NCBI GenBank assembly: GCA_963791885.1
Contig: CAWBUL010000005.1
Coordinates: 558,001 to 622,000 of the forward strand
Reading direction: 5' to 3'
DNA from: CAVSUZ01 sp963791885
Lineage (GTDB): Bacteria > Pseudomonadota > Alphaproteobacteria > Acetobacterales > Acetobacteraceae
DNA: 64,000 nucleotides
Part shown: in pieces, positions 45,696 through 54,660 of the stretch
Numbering within the stretch: the first letter of the stretch is position 1
Layout of the letters: each line of letters starts with the position of its first letter
Notes under the pieces: generated by a model
Told to the model about the DNA's origin: nothing
What the model saw: the letters and a program-made list of their open reading frames with translations, nothing else
The model's database searches: none
Position numbers and translations under genes: made by a program

Positions 45696-47120
45696 ATGCA
45701 GCAAGCCTGGCACGACGCGATCACCGACCTCGCGCAGCGCCGCTGCACCCTGTCCGGTCTGTGGGGCGATGTCGGCGCCGTCCATATGGCGCTGATCCGG
45801 GATCGCGAGTTGCACCATCTGCGTCTGCCCTGTCCCGACGGAACCTTCCCCAGCGTCGCGGCATCCCACCCGCCCGCATCGCTGTTGGAACGCACTCTCG
45901 CGGATCTATTCGGCCTGACACCGCTCGGCGCGCCCGACACACGGCCATGGCTGGACCACGGACAGTGGGAGGTAAGGCACCCCCTGGGCCGGGCACGGGA
46001 CGCCGTACCTCAATCCCCCTACACCTTCCTCCCCGTCGAGGGTGACGCGCTGCACCAGATCCCTGTTGGTCCCGTCCATGCCGGCATCATCGAACCCGGC
46101 CATTTCCGCTTCCACGCCAATGGCGAAACTGTCGGCCGCCTCCAGGCGCGTCTCGGCTACACCCACAAGGGCACGGAGTCCCTGATGCGCGGTGCTACGG
46201 TGGAGCGTGGCGCGATGCTGGCCGGCCGCGTCTCGGGCGACAGCACCGTCGCCTATGCCTTCGCCTTTGCCCGAGCCGTTGAAGCCGCGCTGGGTGTTCG
46301 TCCGCAGCCGCGTTCCGTGCTGCTTCGTGCCCTCATGGCGGAAATGGAGCGTCTGGCCAACCACCTGGGCGATATCGGTGCGATCTGCAACGACGCCGCA
46401 TTCTCCCTGATGCTGGCTCACTGCGCCGTACTGCGTGAACGCGTGCTGCGCGCCGCGGACTCGTGCTTCGGCCATCGCCTGATGCGCGACTGCATCGTGC
46501 CCGGTGGCACTGCGGCCGATCTCGTCCCGGCAAAATTCCCGGTTCTTCAGTCGCTCCTCGCTGAAATCCGCGCCCGCTTTCCCGCCTTGGTCACGCTCTA
46601 CGACAACACGACGTCGCTCCAGGACCGCACCGTCACGACCGGCATCGTCAAGCCGGAATACGCGGCTCTCTTCGGCGCGGGCGGTTATGTCGGCCGCGCC
46701 GCCGGACGCCATTTCGACTCCCGTCGGGACTTTCTTTATCCCCCGTACGATCTTCTGTCCTTCGACGTCCCCGTTCGGCATGAGGGCGATGTCAACGCCC
46801 GCGTCTGGATCCGCATTCAGGAGGTCGAACAAAGTTTGGCGCTGATAGATCAGATCCTTGCTCGCCTCCCCGCGGGTCCTGTTCTCTCACCGATCGAACC
46901 TCAGGCCGGGGAAGGGATCGCTTTGGTCGAAGGCTTCCGCGGCGACATTCTGGTTTATGTGCGGATCGGTCCGGATGGCCGGATTGAGCGCTGCCATCTG
47001 CGCGACCCTTCCTGGTTCCACTGGCCGCTGCTGGAAACCGCGATCGAGGGCAACATCGTCGCCGACTTCCCGCTCTGTAACAAGTCGTTCAACTGCTCCT
47101 ACTCCGGCTGCGACCTCTAG
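45696..47120 (+). CDS. hyfG: HyfG-like large subunit without NiFe cysteines (Ehr type)
   Basis: 474 aa. An N-terminal NuoC-like part (to about residue 120: FGLTPLGAPDTRPW) is followed by a NuoD/hydrogenase large-subunit part: LQARLGYTHKGTESLMRGAT, LLRALMAEMERLANHLGDIG, DCIVPGG, YPPYDLLSFDVP. At the place where hydrogenases have RxCxxC it has AGRVSGDSTVAY, and the C-terminal DPCxxC is replaced by DFPLCNKSFNCSYSGCDL. So it cannot hold a NiFe centre the usual way. It ends two residues past a C-x5-C-x4-C pattern. Start ATG lies 1 base after the hyfF stop. Confidence 0.9.
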   Translation: MQQAWHDAITDLAQRRCTLSGLWGDVGAVHMALIRDRELHHLRLPCPDGTFPSVAASHPPASLLERTLADLFGLTPLGAPDTRPWLDHGQWEVRHPLGRARDAVPQSPYTFLPVEGDALHQIPVGPVHAGIIEPGHFRFHANGETVGRLQARLGYTHKGTESLMRGATVERGAMLAGRVSGDSTVAYAFAFARAVEAALGVRPQPRSVLLRALMAEMERLANHLGDIGAICNDAAFSLMLAHCAVLRERVLRAADSCFGHRLMRDCIVPGGTAADLVPAKFPVLQSLLAEIRARFPALVTLYDNTTSLQDRTVTTGIVKPEYAALFGAGGYVGRAAGRHFDSRRDFLYPPYDLLSFDVPVRHEGDVNARVWIRIQEVEQSLALIDQILARLPAGPVLSPIEPQAGEGIALVEGFRGDILVYVRIGPDGRIERCHLRDPSWFHWPLLETAIEGNIVADFPLCNKSFNCSYSGCDL

Positions 47121-47125
47121 GTTTC

Positions 47126-47638
47126 ATGCGAAAGCACCTCTTCCAGGGCATTATCCGTCCGCCCCTCACCGAACCCCTCCCGCCGCCCGACGCGGAACTT
47201 GCCGCGCTGGCGCAGGGCCTCGATCGCGCCGCCCGCAAACGCCTCGGCCGCAGCCTCTCGATCCGCGAGGTCGATGCCGGTTCCTGCAACGGCTGCGAAT
47301 TGGAGATCACCGCGCTGTCCAACGCGTTCTACGATCTGGAGCGTTTCGGCCTGCGCTTCGTCGCCTCGCCGCGGCACGCCGACGTGCTGCTGGTAACCGG
47401 ACCACTGAGCCGCAACATGCGCGACGCGTTGCAGCGGACCTACAACGCCACGCCCGGACCGAAATTCGTCGTGGCGGCCGGCGATTGCGCGATCGACGGA
47501 GGCTGCTTCGCCGGCAGCTACGCGGTGATGGACGGGATCGCCGGCACCGTCCCGGTCGATTTGCGCATTCCCGGCTGCCCGCCGCGACCGATCGATCTGC
47601 TCAAAGGGTTGCTCGCCCTCATGCAGCGGCCGGCCTGA
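47126..47638 (+). CDS. hyfI: HyfI-like NuoB-type iron-sulfur subunit
   Basis: 170 aa. Four-cysteine [4Fe-4S] (N2-type) site: GSCNGCELEI, the Cys of AAGDCAIDGGCF, and IPGCPPRPIDLLKG. It passes electrons between HyfG and whatever donor the complex uses. Five bases after hyfG, last gene of the run. There is no HyfA/HyfH-like ferredoxin gene next to it, so the electron entry is unknown. Confidence 0.92.
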   Translation: MRKHLFQGIIRPPLTEPLPPPDAELAALAQGLDRAARKRLGRSLSIREVDAGSCNGCELEITALSNAFYDLERFGLRFVASPRHADVLLVTGPLSRNMRDALQRTYNATPGPKFVVAAGDCAIDGGCFAGSYAVMDGIAGTVPVDLRIPGCPPRPIDLLKGLLALMQRPA

Positions 47639-47666
47639 CGCCTCGTTCCCGCAAGCGGCCGGATCC

Positions 47667-48180
47667 ATGCATCCGCGGACGACCACGACGATCACCACGT
47701 CCCGCCTGATCCTGCGCCAACCGCGCCTGTCCGACGCACCGGCACTGTTCGCCTTCCTCGGCGACCCCAACGCCATGCGTCACACCCACGTTGACGCATC
47801 CCTGCGCGACTGCCGCCGCCGCATCGCCGCACACGAATATCGCCGCCGTCACGACCGCGCCGCGCCCTGGACCATCCTCACGCGAGAAGACCAGCGCATC
47901 ATCGGCTGGGGCGGCCTCTACATCGACCCGTTCGACCCCAGACTGGGGCATGGAAGTCGGTTATTTTCTCCATCCCGCCGCTTGGGGCCGTGGCTACGCC
48001 TCGGAACTCGTCGCCGCCTGCACCCAAATCGCTGACGACACGCTGCGCCTGCCCGAACTCATCGCCTTCGCTCACCCGGACAACGCCGCTTCTCGTCGCG
48101 TGCTGGAGAAAGCCGGGTTCGTCGAACAGCGCTCCGTGCCCGAGATGGACCGTCTGCTCTTCCGCCGAACCCGGCCCTAA
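47667..48180 (+). CDS. GNAT acetyltransferase, frame broken
   Basis: About 170 aa when joined. First part: TTSRLILRQPRLSDAPALFA and WTILTREDQRIIGWGGLYI; second part in another frame: GMEVGYFLHPAAWGRGYASE (acetyl-CoA loop), HPDNAASRRVLEKAGFVEQR. The join is at 47936-47939; making CCCC into CCC gives FDPDWGMEVGYFLHPAAWGR without loss. RimJ/RimL-like N-acetyltransferase, substrate unknown. Convergent with asd. Confidence 0.85.
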
Positions 48181-48183
48181 ACG

Positions 48184-49233
48184 TCAGCCGGCTTGCCGCA
48201 ACAGTACCTCGGCAATCTGTACCGCATTCAACGCCGCCCCCTTGCGCAGATTGTCCCCCACGACAAACAGCGCCAGCCCGTTCGGCACGGTCGGATCGCG
48301 CCGCACCCGCCCGACGAACACCGGGTCCTTCCCCGTCGCCGCCAGAGGATTCGGCACATCCGTCACCACCACACCCTCGGCTTTCCCCAATAGCGCCAGC
48401 GCCGCCTCCGGTGAAATCGGCCGCTCGAACGCGGCGTTGATCGAGAGCGCATGCCCGGTGAACACCGGCACCCGCACGCACGTCCCCGACACCGCCAAAT
48501 CAGCAATCTCCAAAATCTTCCTGGTCTCGTCCCGCAGCTTGATCTCTTCCTCGGTGTAGCCGTCCTCCACCGTCACGTAATTCAGCGGCACGACGTTGAA
48601 CGCGATCGGCACGCTCCACTTCTCCGGCTTGCCCAGATCGACCGCCGCGCCATTCGCCGTCAGCGCCGCGCAATCCGTCCCCGCCGCCACCACCTGACTC
48701 CGCAGCGCCTCCACGCCCGCCATCCCAGCGCCCGAGACCGCCTGATACGTGCTCGCCACCAGCCGCTTCAGCCCCGCCGCATCATGCAGCGGCTTCAGCA
48801 CCGGCATCGCCGCCATCGTCGTGCAGTTCGGATTGGCCACGATGCCCTTCGGCATGTCCCGCAGCGCATGCGGATTGACCTCCGCCACCACCAGCGGCAC
48901 CGCCGGATCGCCGCGCCACGCCGAGCTGTTGTCGATCACCACCGCGCCTGCTGCCGCCACCTTTGGCGCGAGCGCCTTGGACGTCGAACCCCCCGCGGAG
49001 AAAAACACGATATCCAGCCCGGTATAATCCGCGGTCGCCGCGTCCTCGACCGCGATATGCCGGTCCTGGAACACCGTCCGCCGTCCCACCGACCGTGCCG
49101 AGGCAAACAACCGCAGCGACGCCAGGGGAAAGACGCGCTCGGCCAGCGTCGCCATCATCATCCCGCCCACCAGTCCGGTGGCGCCGACAACGCCGACATG
49201 GGGATTTCTCGGAAGCTTGCGGTTCGGGATCAT
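48184..49233 (-). CDS. asd: Aspartate-semialdehyde dehydrogenase
   Basis: 349 aa. VGVVGATGLVGGMMMATLAE (NADP loop), SAGGSTSKALAPK, VIDNSSAWR, VANPNCTTMAAMPVLKPLHD (active-site Cys), TYQAVSGAGMAGVEAL, and the HALSINAAFERPIS region with catalytic His. Second step of lysine/threonine/methionine synthesis. ATG at 49233 with AGGAG 9 bases before; upstream open frame rejected. Confidence 0.95.
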   Translation of the reverse strand: MIPNRKLPRNPHVGVVGATGLVGGMMMATLAERVFPLASLRLFASARSVGRRTVFQDRHIAVEDAATADYTGLDIVFFSAGGSTSKALAPKVAAAGAVVIDNSSAWRGDPAVPLVVAEVNPHALRDMPKGIVANPNCTTMAAMPVLKPLHDAAGLKRLVASTYQAVSGAGMAGVEALRSQVVAAGTDCAALTANGAAVDLGKPEKWSVPIAFNVVPLNYVTVEDGYTEEEIKLRDETRKILEIADLAVSGTCVRVPVFTGHALSINAAFERPISPEAALALLGKAEGVVVTDVPNPLAATGKDPVFVGRVRRDPTVPNGLALFVVGDNLRKGAALNAVQIAEVLLRQAG

Positions 49234-49546
49234 GGAATGCGTCTCCTGTCTGTGCGGAGGCGCGGGTCTGACGGGTCCTGGACGACCGCCCCGCGCTTCG
49301 GCGGGGCCTTGGTCCAGATGCCTAGCGCTGGACCGTAAGCGCACCCCGCCGCCCGCGAATGCGGGTTGGTTTGCGGGTCATCGCTTTGGTCAGCGTGAAC
49401 ATCGGCGCCCGCATAACGCCGCGTGCAGCGCTTGTAAATACGCCGGAGAGATCGACGATATCTCGCCTAAAAGGGAAAAAGCGGACGCTCGGTCCCGGTC
49501 AACCCCCGCTGTGGAGCCACCCAGCCAACAGCCACAGCAGACGGCA
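49234..49546. other. Intergenic stretch upstream of asd with a hairpin
   Basis: About 310 bp without a convincing gene. It holds a perfect 7-bp stem GCCCCGC/GCGGGGC (49288-49294, 49301-49307), which could end an upstream transcript or attenuate asd. A 30-codon minus-strand frame (49322-49414, start ATG, very basic: TRKPTRIRGRRGALTVQR) lies just before it; I cannot tell whether it is translated. Confidence 0.4.
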
Positions 49547-50290
49547 CTACTTTTGTAGAGGATCAGGAGCCAGCAAAAGTCCGATGATCCAGCCCAGATA
49601 GAAGCGGGCATCCAGCCAGAGCCCCGCCGCGTTGTATAGCGGGACCGCCAGCGATATCACCGCCCCGAGCACAAGCCATCCGACGCTCACCGCAGCAACG
49701 ACCCCGGCCAGCGGTGCAAATCCGGCGCCCTTCTTTTCCGGCAGGCGAAAACCGATGGCGACGATGACAACGGTCGGGATGAAACCCGTTACCGCGTCCT
49801 GCCAAGCCCAAGAAAACACCCATGCCGCTATCAGAGGCGAAAGGATCGTGAAGATTGCGGTCGCAACGCCCAGTATTCGTTTTGTCCGGGTAAGCCATGC
49901 GAGCGACATGGCAAAGGGCGTCCAGGCCCAGGCCAGGGTCAAGCCGAGCGCATCAATCAGCGCTGTCTCACTTCCGGACACCGCCGATGTGACTGCATCG
50001 TGCAGGAACACGGAAACAACAGCGAAGGCGATGCTCAGAAGGACCCTAAAAAGTGGTCCCCGTGCATGCACCCTCGATGCTTCGTGGCCAAGCGTTAGGA
50101 GGCGCCGGGTACCTTCCATCAGCGGCTCGACGAAAAAAGCCAGGATTGCGCCAACGAGCAGGGCTCCCACGAGGGTTTCCCAATCCGAATGACCGATCGC
50201 AACGGTCATGCCCTGCCAGATAAACTCCGGAGCGGCGGCACAAACAGCGATCCACAACGACGATGCAAGTATGGCGGGAATGGAGACCAT
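49547..50290 (-). CDS. Unknown integral membrane protein
   Basis: 247 aa with about seven hydrophobic segments (ALLVGAILAFFVEPLMEG, LLSIAFAVVSVFLHDAV, LIAAWVFSWAWQDAVTGF, FAPLAGVVAAVSVGWLVLGA). I do not recognise a family. Its codon use is less GC-biased than its neighbours and no operon partner is evident, so lateral acquisition is possible. Confidence 0.6.
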   Translation of the reverse strand: MVSIPAILASSLWIAVCAAAPEFIWQGMTVAIGHSDWETLVGALLVGAILAFFVEPLMEGTRRLLTLGHEASRVHARGPLFRVLLSIAFAVVSVFLHDAVTSAVSGSETALIDALGLTLAWAWTPFAMSLAWLTRTKRILGVATAIFTILSPLIAAWVFSWAWQDAVTGFIPTVVIVAIGFRLPEKKGAGFAPLAGVVAAVSVGWLVLGAVISLAVPLYNAAGLWLDARFYLGWIIGLLLAPDPLQK

Positions 50291-50362
50291 CGAAGGCTCA
50301 GTGGCCTGGCATTTGTGGGCTGGTCAAGAAGTGGATAGTCAAGCCCGGACACCAACGACGAT

Positions 50363-51364
50363 TCAGATCACCTGAAATCCGCGCGCATACGGATCGCGGT
50401 CGTCGATAAAGATCGTGTTGTAACCGGTCATGCGCGCCCAGCCGGCAATCGACGGAACAATCGCCGGCCTATCCCCCACACGCATGCTCTCCTCGACACG
50501 GCCCTTGAACAGCGAACCGATGATGCTCTCATGCACGAACGCGTCCCCCGGCTTCAGCCGCCCCTTCGCCGCCCATTGCGCCATCCGCGCCGAGGTCCCG
50601 GTCCCGCACGGTGACCGATCGATCGCCTTGTCGCCATAGAACACCGCATTGCGTGCATGCGCCTCCGGCTGCGTCGGCGCACCGGTCCACATGATGTGAC
50701 TGAGGCCCTTGATCTCCGGCTTCTCCGGATGGACGAACGCATAGCGCTCGTTCAGCGCACGCCGCAGAATCAGGCTCAACTCCACCAGCCGCCCGGCGGA
50801 GAACTCTGCCATGTCGCGGAAACTCTCCTGTGGATCGACGATGGCGTAGAAATTGCCCCCGTACGCGACATCGACGCGCAGCGCCCCAAGCCCTGGACAC
50901 TCCACCGCCAATCCTTCCGCGTGCAGGAACGACGCGACGTTCGTCAGCCGCACCTCCTCCACATACGCCCCTTCCTGCCGGTATTGCGCCGTCACCACCC
51001 CCGCCGGCGTATCGAGCCGCAACACGCCAGGCTCCTTCGGCGTCACCAACCCATTCTCGATCGCCATCGTCACCGTGCCGATCGTGCCGTGGCCGCACAT
51101 CGGCAAACAGCCCGAGGTCTCGATGAACAGAATGGCGACATCGCAGTCCGGCCGCGTCGGCGGATAAAGAATGGAGCCCGACATCATGTCGTGGCCGCGC
51201 GGTTCGAACATCAGACCGGTGCGGATCCAGTCATACGCGGCGAGGAAATGCGCGCGCTTCTCCAGCATCGTCGCGCCCTGCAGCGTCGGTCCGCCGCCGG
51301 CAACCAGCCGTACCGGATTTCCGCATGTATGCCCGTCGATGCAGGAAAACGTATGACGCGCCAT
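50363..51364 (-). CDS. Proline racemase-fold epimerase, probably 4-hydroxyproline 2-epimerase
   Basis: 333 aa. Both catalytic cysteines are present: LPMCGHGTIGTVTMAIE and DRSPCGTGTSARMAQWAAKG, so it is an epimerase/racemase, not a dehydratase (which has Ser/Thr at one site). CIDGHTCGNPVRLVAGGGPT and FEPRGHDMMSGSILYPPTRP are typical of hydroxyproline epimerases. The D-amino-acid dehydrogenase gene 20 bp upstream fits trans-4-hydroxy-L-proline breakdown. Substrate is inferred from motif and context. Confidence 0.87.
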   Translation of the reverse strand: MARHTFSCIDGHTCGNPVRLVAGGGPTLQGATMLEKRAHFLAAYDWIRTGLMFEPRGHDMMSGSILYPPTRPDCDVAILFIETSGCLPMCGHGTIGTVTMAIENGLVTPKEPGVLRLDTPAGVVTAQYRQEGAYVEEVRLTNVASFLHAEGLAVECPGLGALRVDVAYGGNFYAIVDPQESFRDMAEFSAGRLVELSLILRRALNERYAFVHPEKPEIKGLSHIMWTGAPTQPEAHARNAVFYGDKAIDRSPCGTGTSARMAQWAAKGRLKPGDAFVHESIIGSLFKGRVEESMRVGDRPAIVPSIAGWARMTGYNTIFIDDRDPYARGFQVI

Positions 51365-51383
51365 CGGCGATGTTCCCCGTTAT

Positions 51384-52628
51384 TCAAAAGCGCTGCGGAT
51401 TGAAGGGCGACATGTCGAGTGGCGGCGCGCGCCCGGCAACAAGCGCCGCCACCAGCCGCCCGGTCGCAGCCGATTGCGTCAACCCAAGATGACCGTGCCC
51501 GAACGCATAGACGACGCGGGCACTCCCGCGCGACCGCCCGATCACCGGCAAGCTGTCGGGTAGGGACGGGCGGAAGCCCATCCACTGCGTGCCGCCCTCG
51601 TCGCGCAGCCCGGGCAGAAACCGCTTCGCCTTCGCCAACATCGCCGCGGACCGCTTGAAATTCGGCGGCAAATGAAGCCCGCCTAATTCCACCGCCTCAC
51701 CGACACGAACACCGCCGCCGATCGGCGTAAGAACGAAGCCGTGGCTGGGGAAGGTCAGTTGCCGCCGCAGATCGAAGGCGCCCGGCGGCAATGTCGTATT
51801 ATAGCCGCGCTCCGTTTCCAGCGGGATCGCATCGCCGAGGCCACGGGCCAGCGGCCGTGACCACGCACCCGCGCAAATCACCACATGCGCGGCATCCAGC
51901 ATCCCGCCGCCCTCCAACGCCACGCACACGCCGGTCTCCGCTGGCATCACCCCACGCACGTCCGCTCGCTGAAGCTCCACGCCGAGGCGCTGCGCATAAC
52001 CCAGCAGGGCCAGCGCGAAGCGATACGGGTCCTCGACCGTCTGCCAACCGGGCACGAACGTCGCCCGGGCAAAGACCGGCGCGAGGCCTGGTCGCAACTC
52101 GGCGATCGCCGCCCCCTGCCGGTGTTCGAAGACGATGCCTTCCTTCGCCCGCGCCTCCCAGCCCGGTAGGGCTGCACGCCATTCCGCCTCGGTCTCGTAG
52201 AGTTCCAGCACACCATCCGAGTGCACCATGCCGCCGAGGCCAGCCCGCGCGATCAGTGCCCCCGTCGCCTCGCGCGCCAGCCGCATCATCGCCGCTTGCG
52301 CAATCACGCTCGCACGCACCCGGTCCGGACGGCTCGCCCGCCAAAACCGCAACAGCCACGGCGCGATCTGCGGCAGATAGGCTGGCGGAATGGCCAGCGG
52401 CCCGAGTGGATCGAGCGCCCATCTCGGCGCCTTGCGCATGATGCCGGGCGAGGCGAGGGGCATGACGTCCGAAAAGGCAAATGCGCCGGCATTGCCGAAG
52501 CTCGCGCCGCGCGCCGGCTCCCCGCGATCGATCAGCACAACCTTACGGCCGTCCTCCGCCAGATGACACGCGGCGGCGATGCCGACGATGCCGGCGCCGA
52601 TAACAACGATGGAAGGCGCTATGCCCAC
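51384..52628 (-). CDS. FAD-dependent D-amino-acid dehydrogenase (DadA family)
   Basis: 414 aa. FAD loop VVIGAGIVGIAAACHLAEDG, VLIDRGEPARGASFGNAGAF, FTLTP-like SHGFVLTPIGGGVRVGEAVE, and WMGFRPSLPDSLPVIGRSRG near the C-terminus. In hydroxyproline catabolism this type oxidises D-cis-4-hydroxyproline made by the epimerase encoded next to it. Downstream enzymes of that pathway (deaminase, semialdehyde dehydrogenase) are not in the immediate region. Confidence 0.87.
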   Translation of the reverse strand: MGIAPSIVVIGAGIVGIAAACHLAEDGRKVVLIDRGEPARGASFGNAGAFAFSDVMPLASPGIMRKAPRWALDPLGPLAIPPAYLPQIAPWLLRFWRASRPDRVRASVIAQAAMMRLAREATGALIARAGLGGMVHSDGVLELYETEAEWRAALPGWEARAKEGIVFEHRQGAAIAELRPGLAPVFARATFVPGWQTVEDPYRFALALLGYAQRLGVELQRADVRGVMPAETGVCVALEGGGMLDAAHVVICAGAWSRPLARGLGDAIPLETERGYNTTLPPGAFDLRRQLTFPSHGFVLTPIGGGVRVGEAVELGGLHLPPNFKRSAAMLAKAKRFLPGLRDEGGTQWMGFRPSLPDSLPVIGRSRGSARVVYAFGHGHLGLTQSAATGRLVAALVAGRAPPLDMSPFNPQRF

Positions 52629-53609
52629 TCAAATCCACTTGCGCCAGCGAAACACCGCCAGCGGAATCAGCGTCGTCAGAACGATCAGCCCCCAGCCCCA
52701 GGCATAGCCGAAGCTCCAATTATACTCGGGTATATCTTTGAAGTTCATGCCGTAAACGCCGGCGATCAGCACCGGCGGAATGCCGACCACGGATGCGATC
52801 GCCATGACCTTCATGACATTGTTCTGCGCGATATTAATGAAGCCCAGCGTGGCATCGAGCAGAAACTGCAGCTTGTCATTCAAATGCGTATCAAAATCGC
52901 TGACCGAGCCGATGTCGCGCCGTAGCGTCGACAGCCGTCCCTTCAACCCCTTCGGGAGCCATTCTTCGGTCGATGTCGCAACGAACGGAACAATCCGTGC
53001 CGCTCCCACCTGGGTTTCCCGCACATGCGATATAAGATCGCCGATTCGCCCGAGCTGCGCGAGCGTCCGACGCAGGATGCGGTCCTCCGTCTTTCGTCCG
53101 CCCTCCTGATTGGCACCCATGGTGAAGATTTGATGAGAGATCGAGTCGAGATCGGACGCGACCTGTTCCAGCACGTCGGCCTGCCGGTCGACGATTGCCT
53201 CCATCAGGCCGACAAAGACATGCGCCCCCGTTCCTTGGTCCTTCGACCCACGCGGCAGTTGTTCGGCATAGGTGTCGAAAATACGATTGGGCGCGAACCG
53301 CACGGTGATCAATCGCTCTGGCGTTAGGACGAAGCCGGCGGACACGCCAGCTGAGCCTTCGTCCGATATCCGGACCAGCGGCATTGAGAGATAGAGTGCA
53401 CCGTCCCGGCTCGCGAGCCGGCTGGAGCTCTCGATCTCACTCACCTCCGCCAGCGTCGGAATGCTCATCCCGGTTGCCTGCTTGACTTGGCTGATCTCGT
53501 CTTGGGTCGCGTCCAGCAAATCGATCCAAATCGCTCCGGACAACGCCGTGACCGAGGTATCCGTCAGTCGATGCAAGTTCTGGCCTTCGCAACCGAATGC
53601 GTTGATCAT
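52629..53609 (-). CDS. corA: CorA-type divalent cation transporter
   Basis: 326 aa. Long cytoplasmic N-terminus with alpha/beta then helices, ending in two membrane segments with the pore motif GMN (AGVYGMNFKDIPEYNWSFGY) and a basic tail RWRKW. Moves Mg2+ (Co2+/Ni2+ possible); ZntB-like zinc export cannot be excluded. The stop is one base before the DadA-like gene. Confidence 0.9.
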   Translation of the reverse strand: MINAFGCEGQNLHRLTDTSVTALSGAIWIDLLDATQDEISQVKQATGMSIPTLAEVSEIESSSRLASRDGALYLSMPLVRISDEGSAGVSAGFVLTPERLITVRFAPNRIFDTYAEQLPRGSKDQGTGAHVFVGLMEAIVDRQADVLEQVASDLDSISHQIFTMGANQEGGRKTEDRILRRTLAQLGRIGDLISHVRETQVGAARIVPFVATSTEEWLPKGLKGRLSTLRRDIGSVSDFDTHLNDKLQFLLDATLGFINIAQNNVMKVMAIASVVGIPPVLIAGVYGMNFKDIPEYNWSFGYAWGWGLIVLTTLIPLAVFRWRKWI

Positions 53610-53897
53610 CGCGGATTCCCATGAACCACATCGCCATCACCCGGCTTCGCGACACAAGTCAACACCCTCGTGCCTTTGCTTGCGCTTATACACGGGCAAC
53701 CCGACAGAGGTTGTGTCGCGGCCATGAACCCGGCAATGAATCCGCCAAGCACCGGAAAAAGCCGAAAACGACGCGAATGACCCGGTGTGGACATTTGTCA
53801 TCGCCGCGGTTTTTCAAACCGTGGAACACCTCGTTGCCCCACCTCATCGCTCACGGTATACCGAAGGACCGTGGGGCCACTCTTGGGAGAGCTCGTC

Positions 53898-54641
53898 GTG
53901 GAAGCTAAAATCAATGAGATTGGTGCATGCATATATCGCCTCTCCATCTTCGTGCCCGATATCGCTCCGCCCGCCGGACTTACGTTCAATCATTTCCTGT
54001 TCGCCGGTGACGAACCGTTGCTGTTTCACTGCGGGAAACGAAAAATGTTTCCGATGGTTTCCGCTGCAATTGCCCAGGTCATGCCGGTGGAACGGCTGCG
54101 CTGGCTGGGTTTCGGCCATTTCGAAGCGGATGAGTGTGGATCGATGAACGAATGGCTGGCAGCTGCGCCGGCGGCTCAACTTGCTCACGGGATGGTGGGC
54201 TGCCGTGTTTCTGTCAGCGATATGGCTGATCGCGAGCCGCGCGTGCTTTCTGATGGCGAAGTTATCGATATCGGTGGCAAGCGCTTTCGCTACATCGATA
54301 CGCCGCATGTACCGCACGGTTGGGATGCTGGCGTCATGTTCGAGGAAACGACAGAAACCCTGTTATGCGGAGACCTATTTTCGCACGTTGGCGACGGCCC
54401 GGCCCTCACCCACAGCGACATTATCGAACAGTCAATCGCGACGGAGAGTTTGTTTCATTATACCAGCCTTGGCCCGACCACAGGCGCAACCGTTCGCAAT
54501 CTTGCGGCACTTAAGCCGAAGATGCTGGCCACCATGCATGGCTCGTCGTTTTCCGGTGACGGGGCTACAGCGCTAAGCGCTTTGGGTGATCACTATGACA
54601 TGCTTGTGCGCACGGCGGTTGCGGAGAGGAAACTAAGTTAG
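53898..54641 (+). CDS. Metallo-beta-lactamase-fold protein, ODP (diiron) type
   Basis: 247 aa. HxExD as GFGHFEADECGS, then a later His (PHVPHGWDAGVMF), Asp in LLCGDLFSHVGDGPAL, and His in MLATMHGSSFSGDG: the ligand order of the oxygen-binding diiron (ODP) branch of the MBL fold seen in flavodiiron and related signalling proteins. No FMN domain, so likely an O2/NO sensor or partner rather than a complete reductase. GTG at 53898 has GGGAG about 8 bases before it. Codon use is less GC-rich than neighbours. Confidence 0.75.
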   Translation: MEAKINEIGACIYRLSIFVPDIAPPAGLTFNHFLFAGDEPLLFHCGKRKMFPMVSAAIAQVMPVERLRWLGFGHFEADECGSMNEWLAAAPAAQLAHGMVGCRVSVSDMADREPRVLSDGEVIDIGGKRFRYIDTPHVPHGWDAGVMFEETTETLLCGDLFSHVGDGPALTHSDIIEQSIATESLFHYTSLGPTTGATVRNLAALKPKMLATMHGSSFSGDGATALSALGDHYDMLVRTAVAERKLS

Positions 54642-54660
54642 CCGAACCAATCCGTTCATG

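Noticed and set aside
45696..47120. Calling the large subunit a NiFe hydrogenase or formate hydrogenlyase
   Set aside because: Neither pair of NiFe-binding cysteines is present and no maturation genes are seen.
49390..49611. 73-codon minus-strand frame upstream of asd
   Set aside because: No homology signs, overlaps the end of the membrane-protein gene and has no ribosome site.
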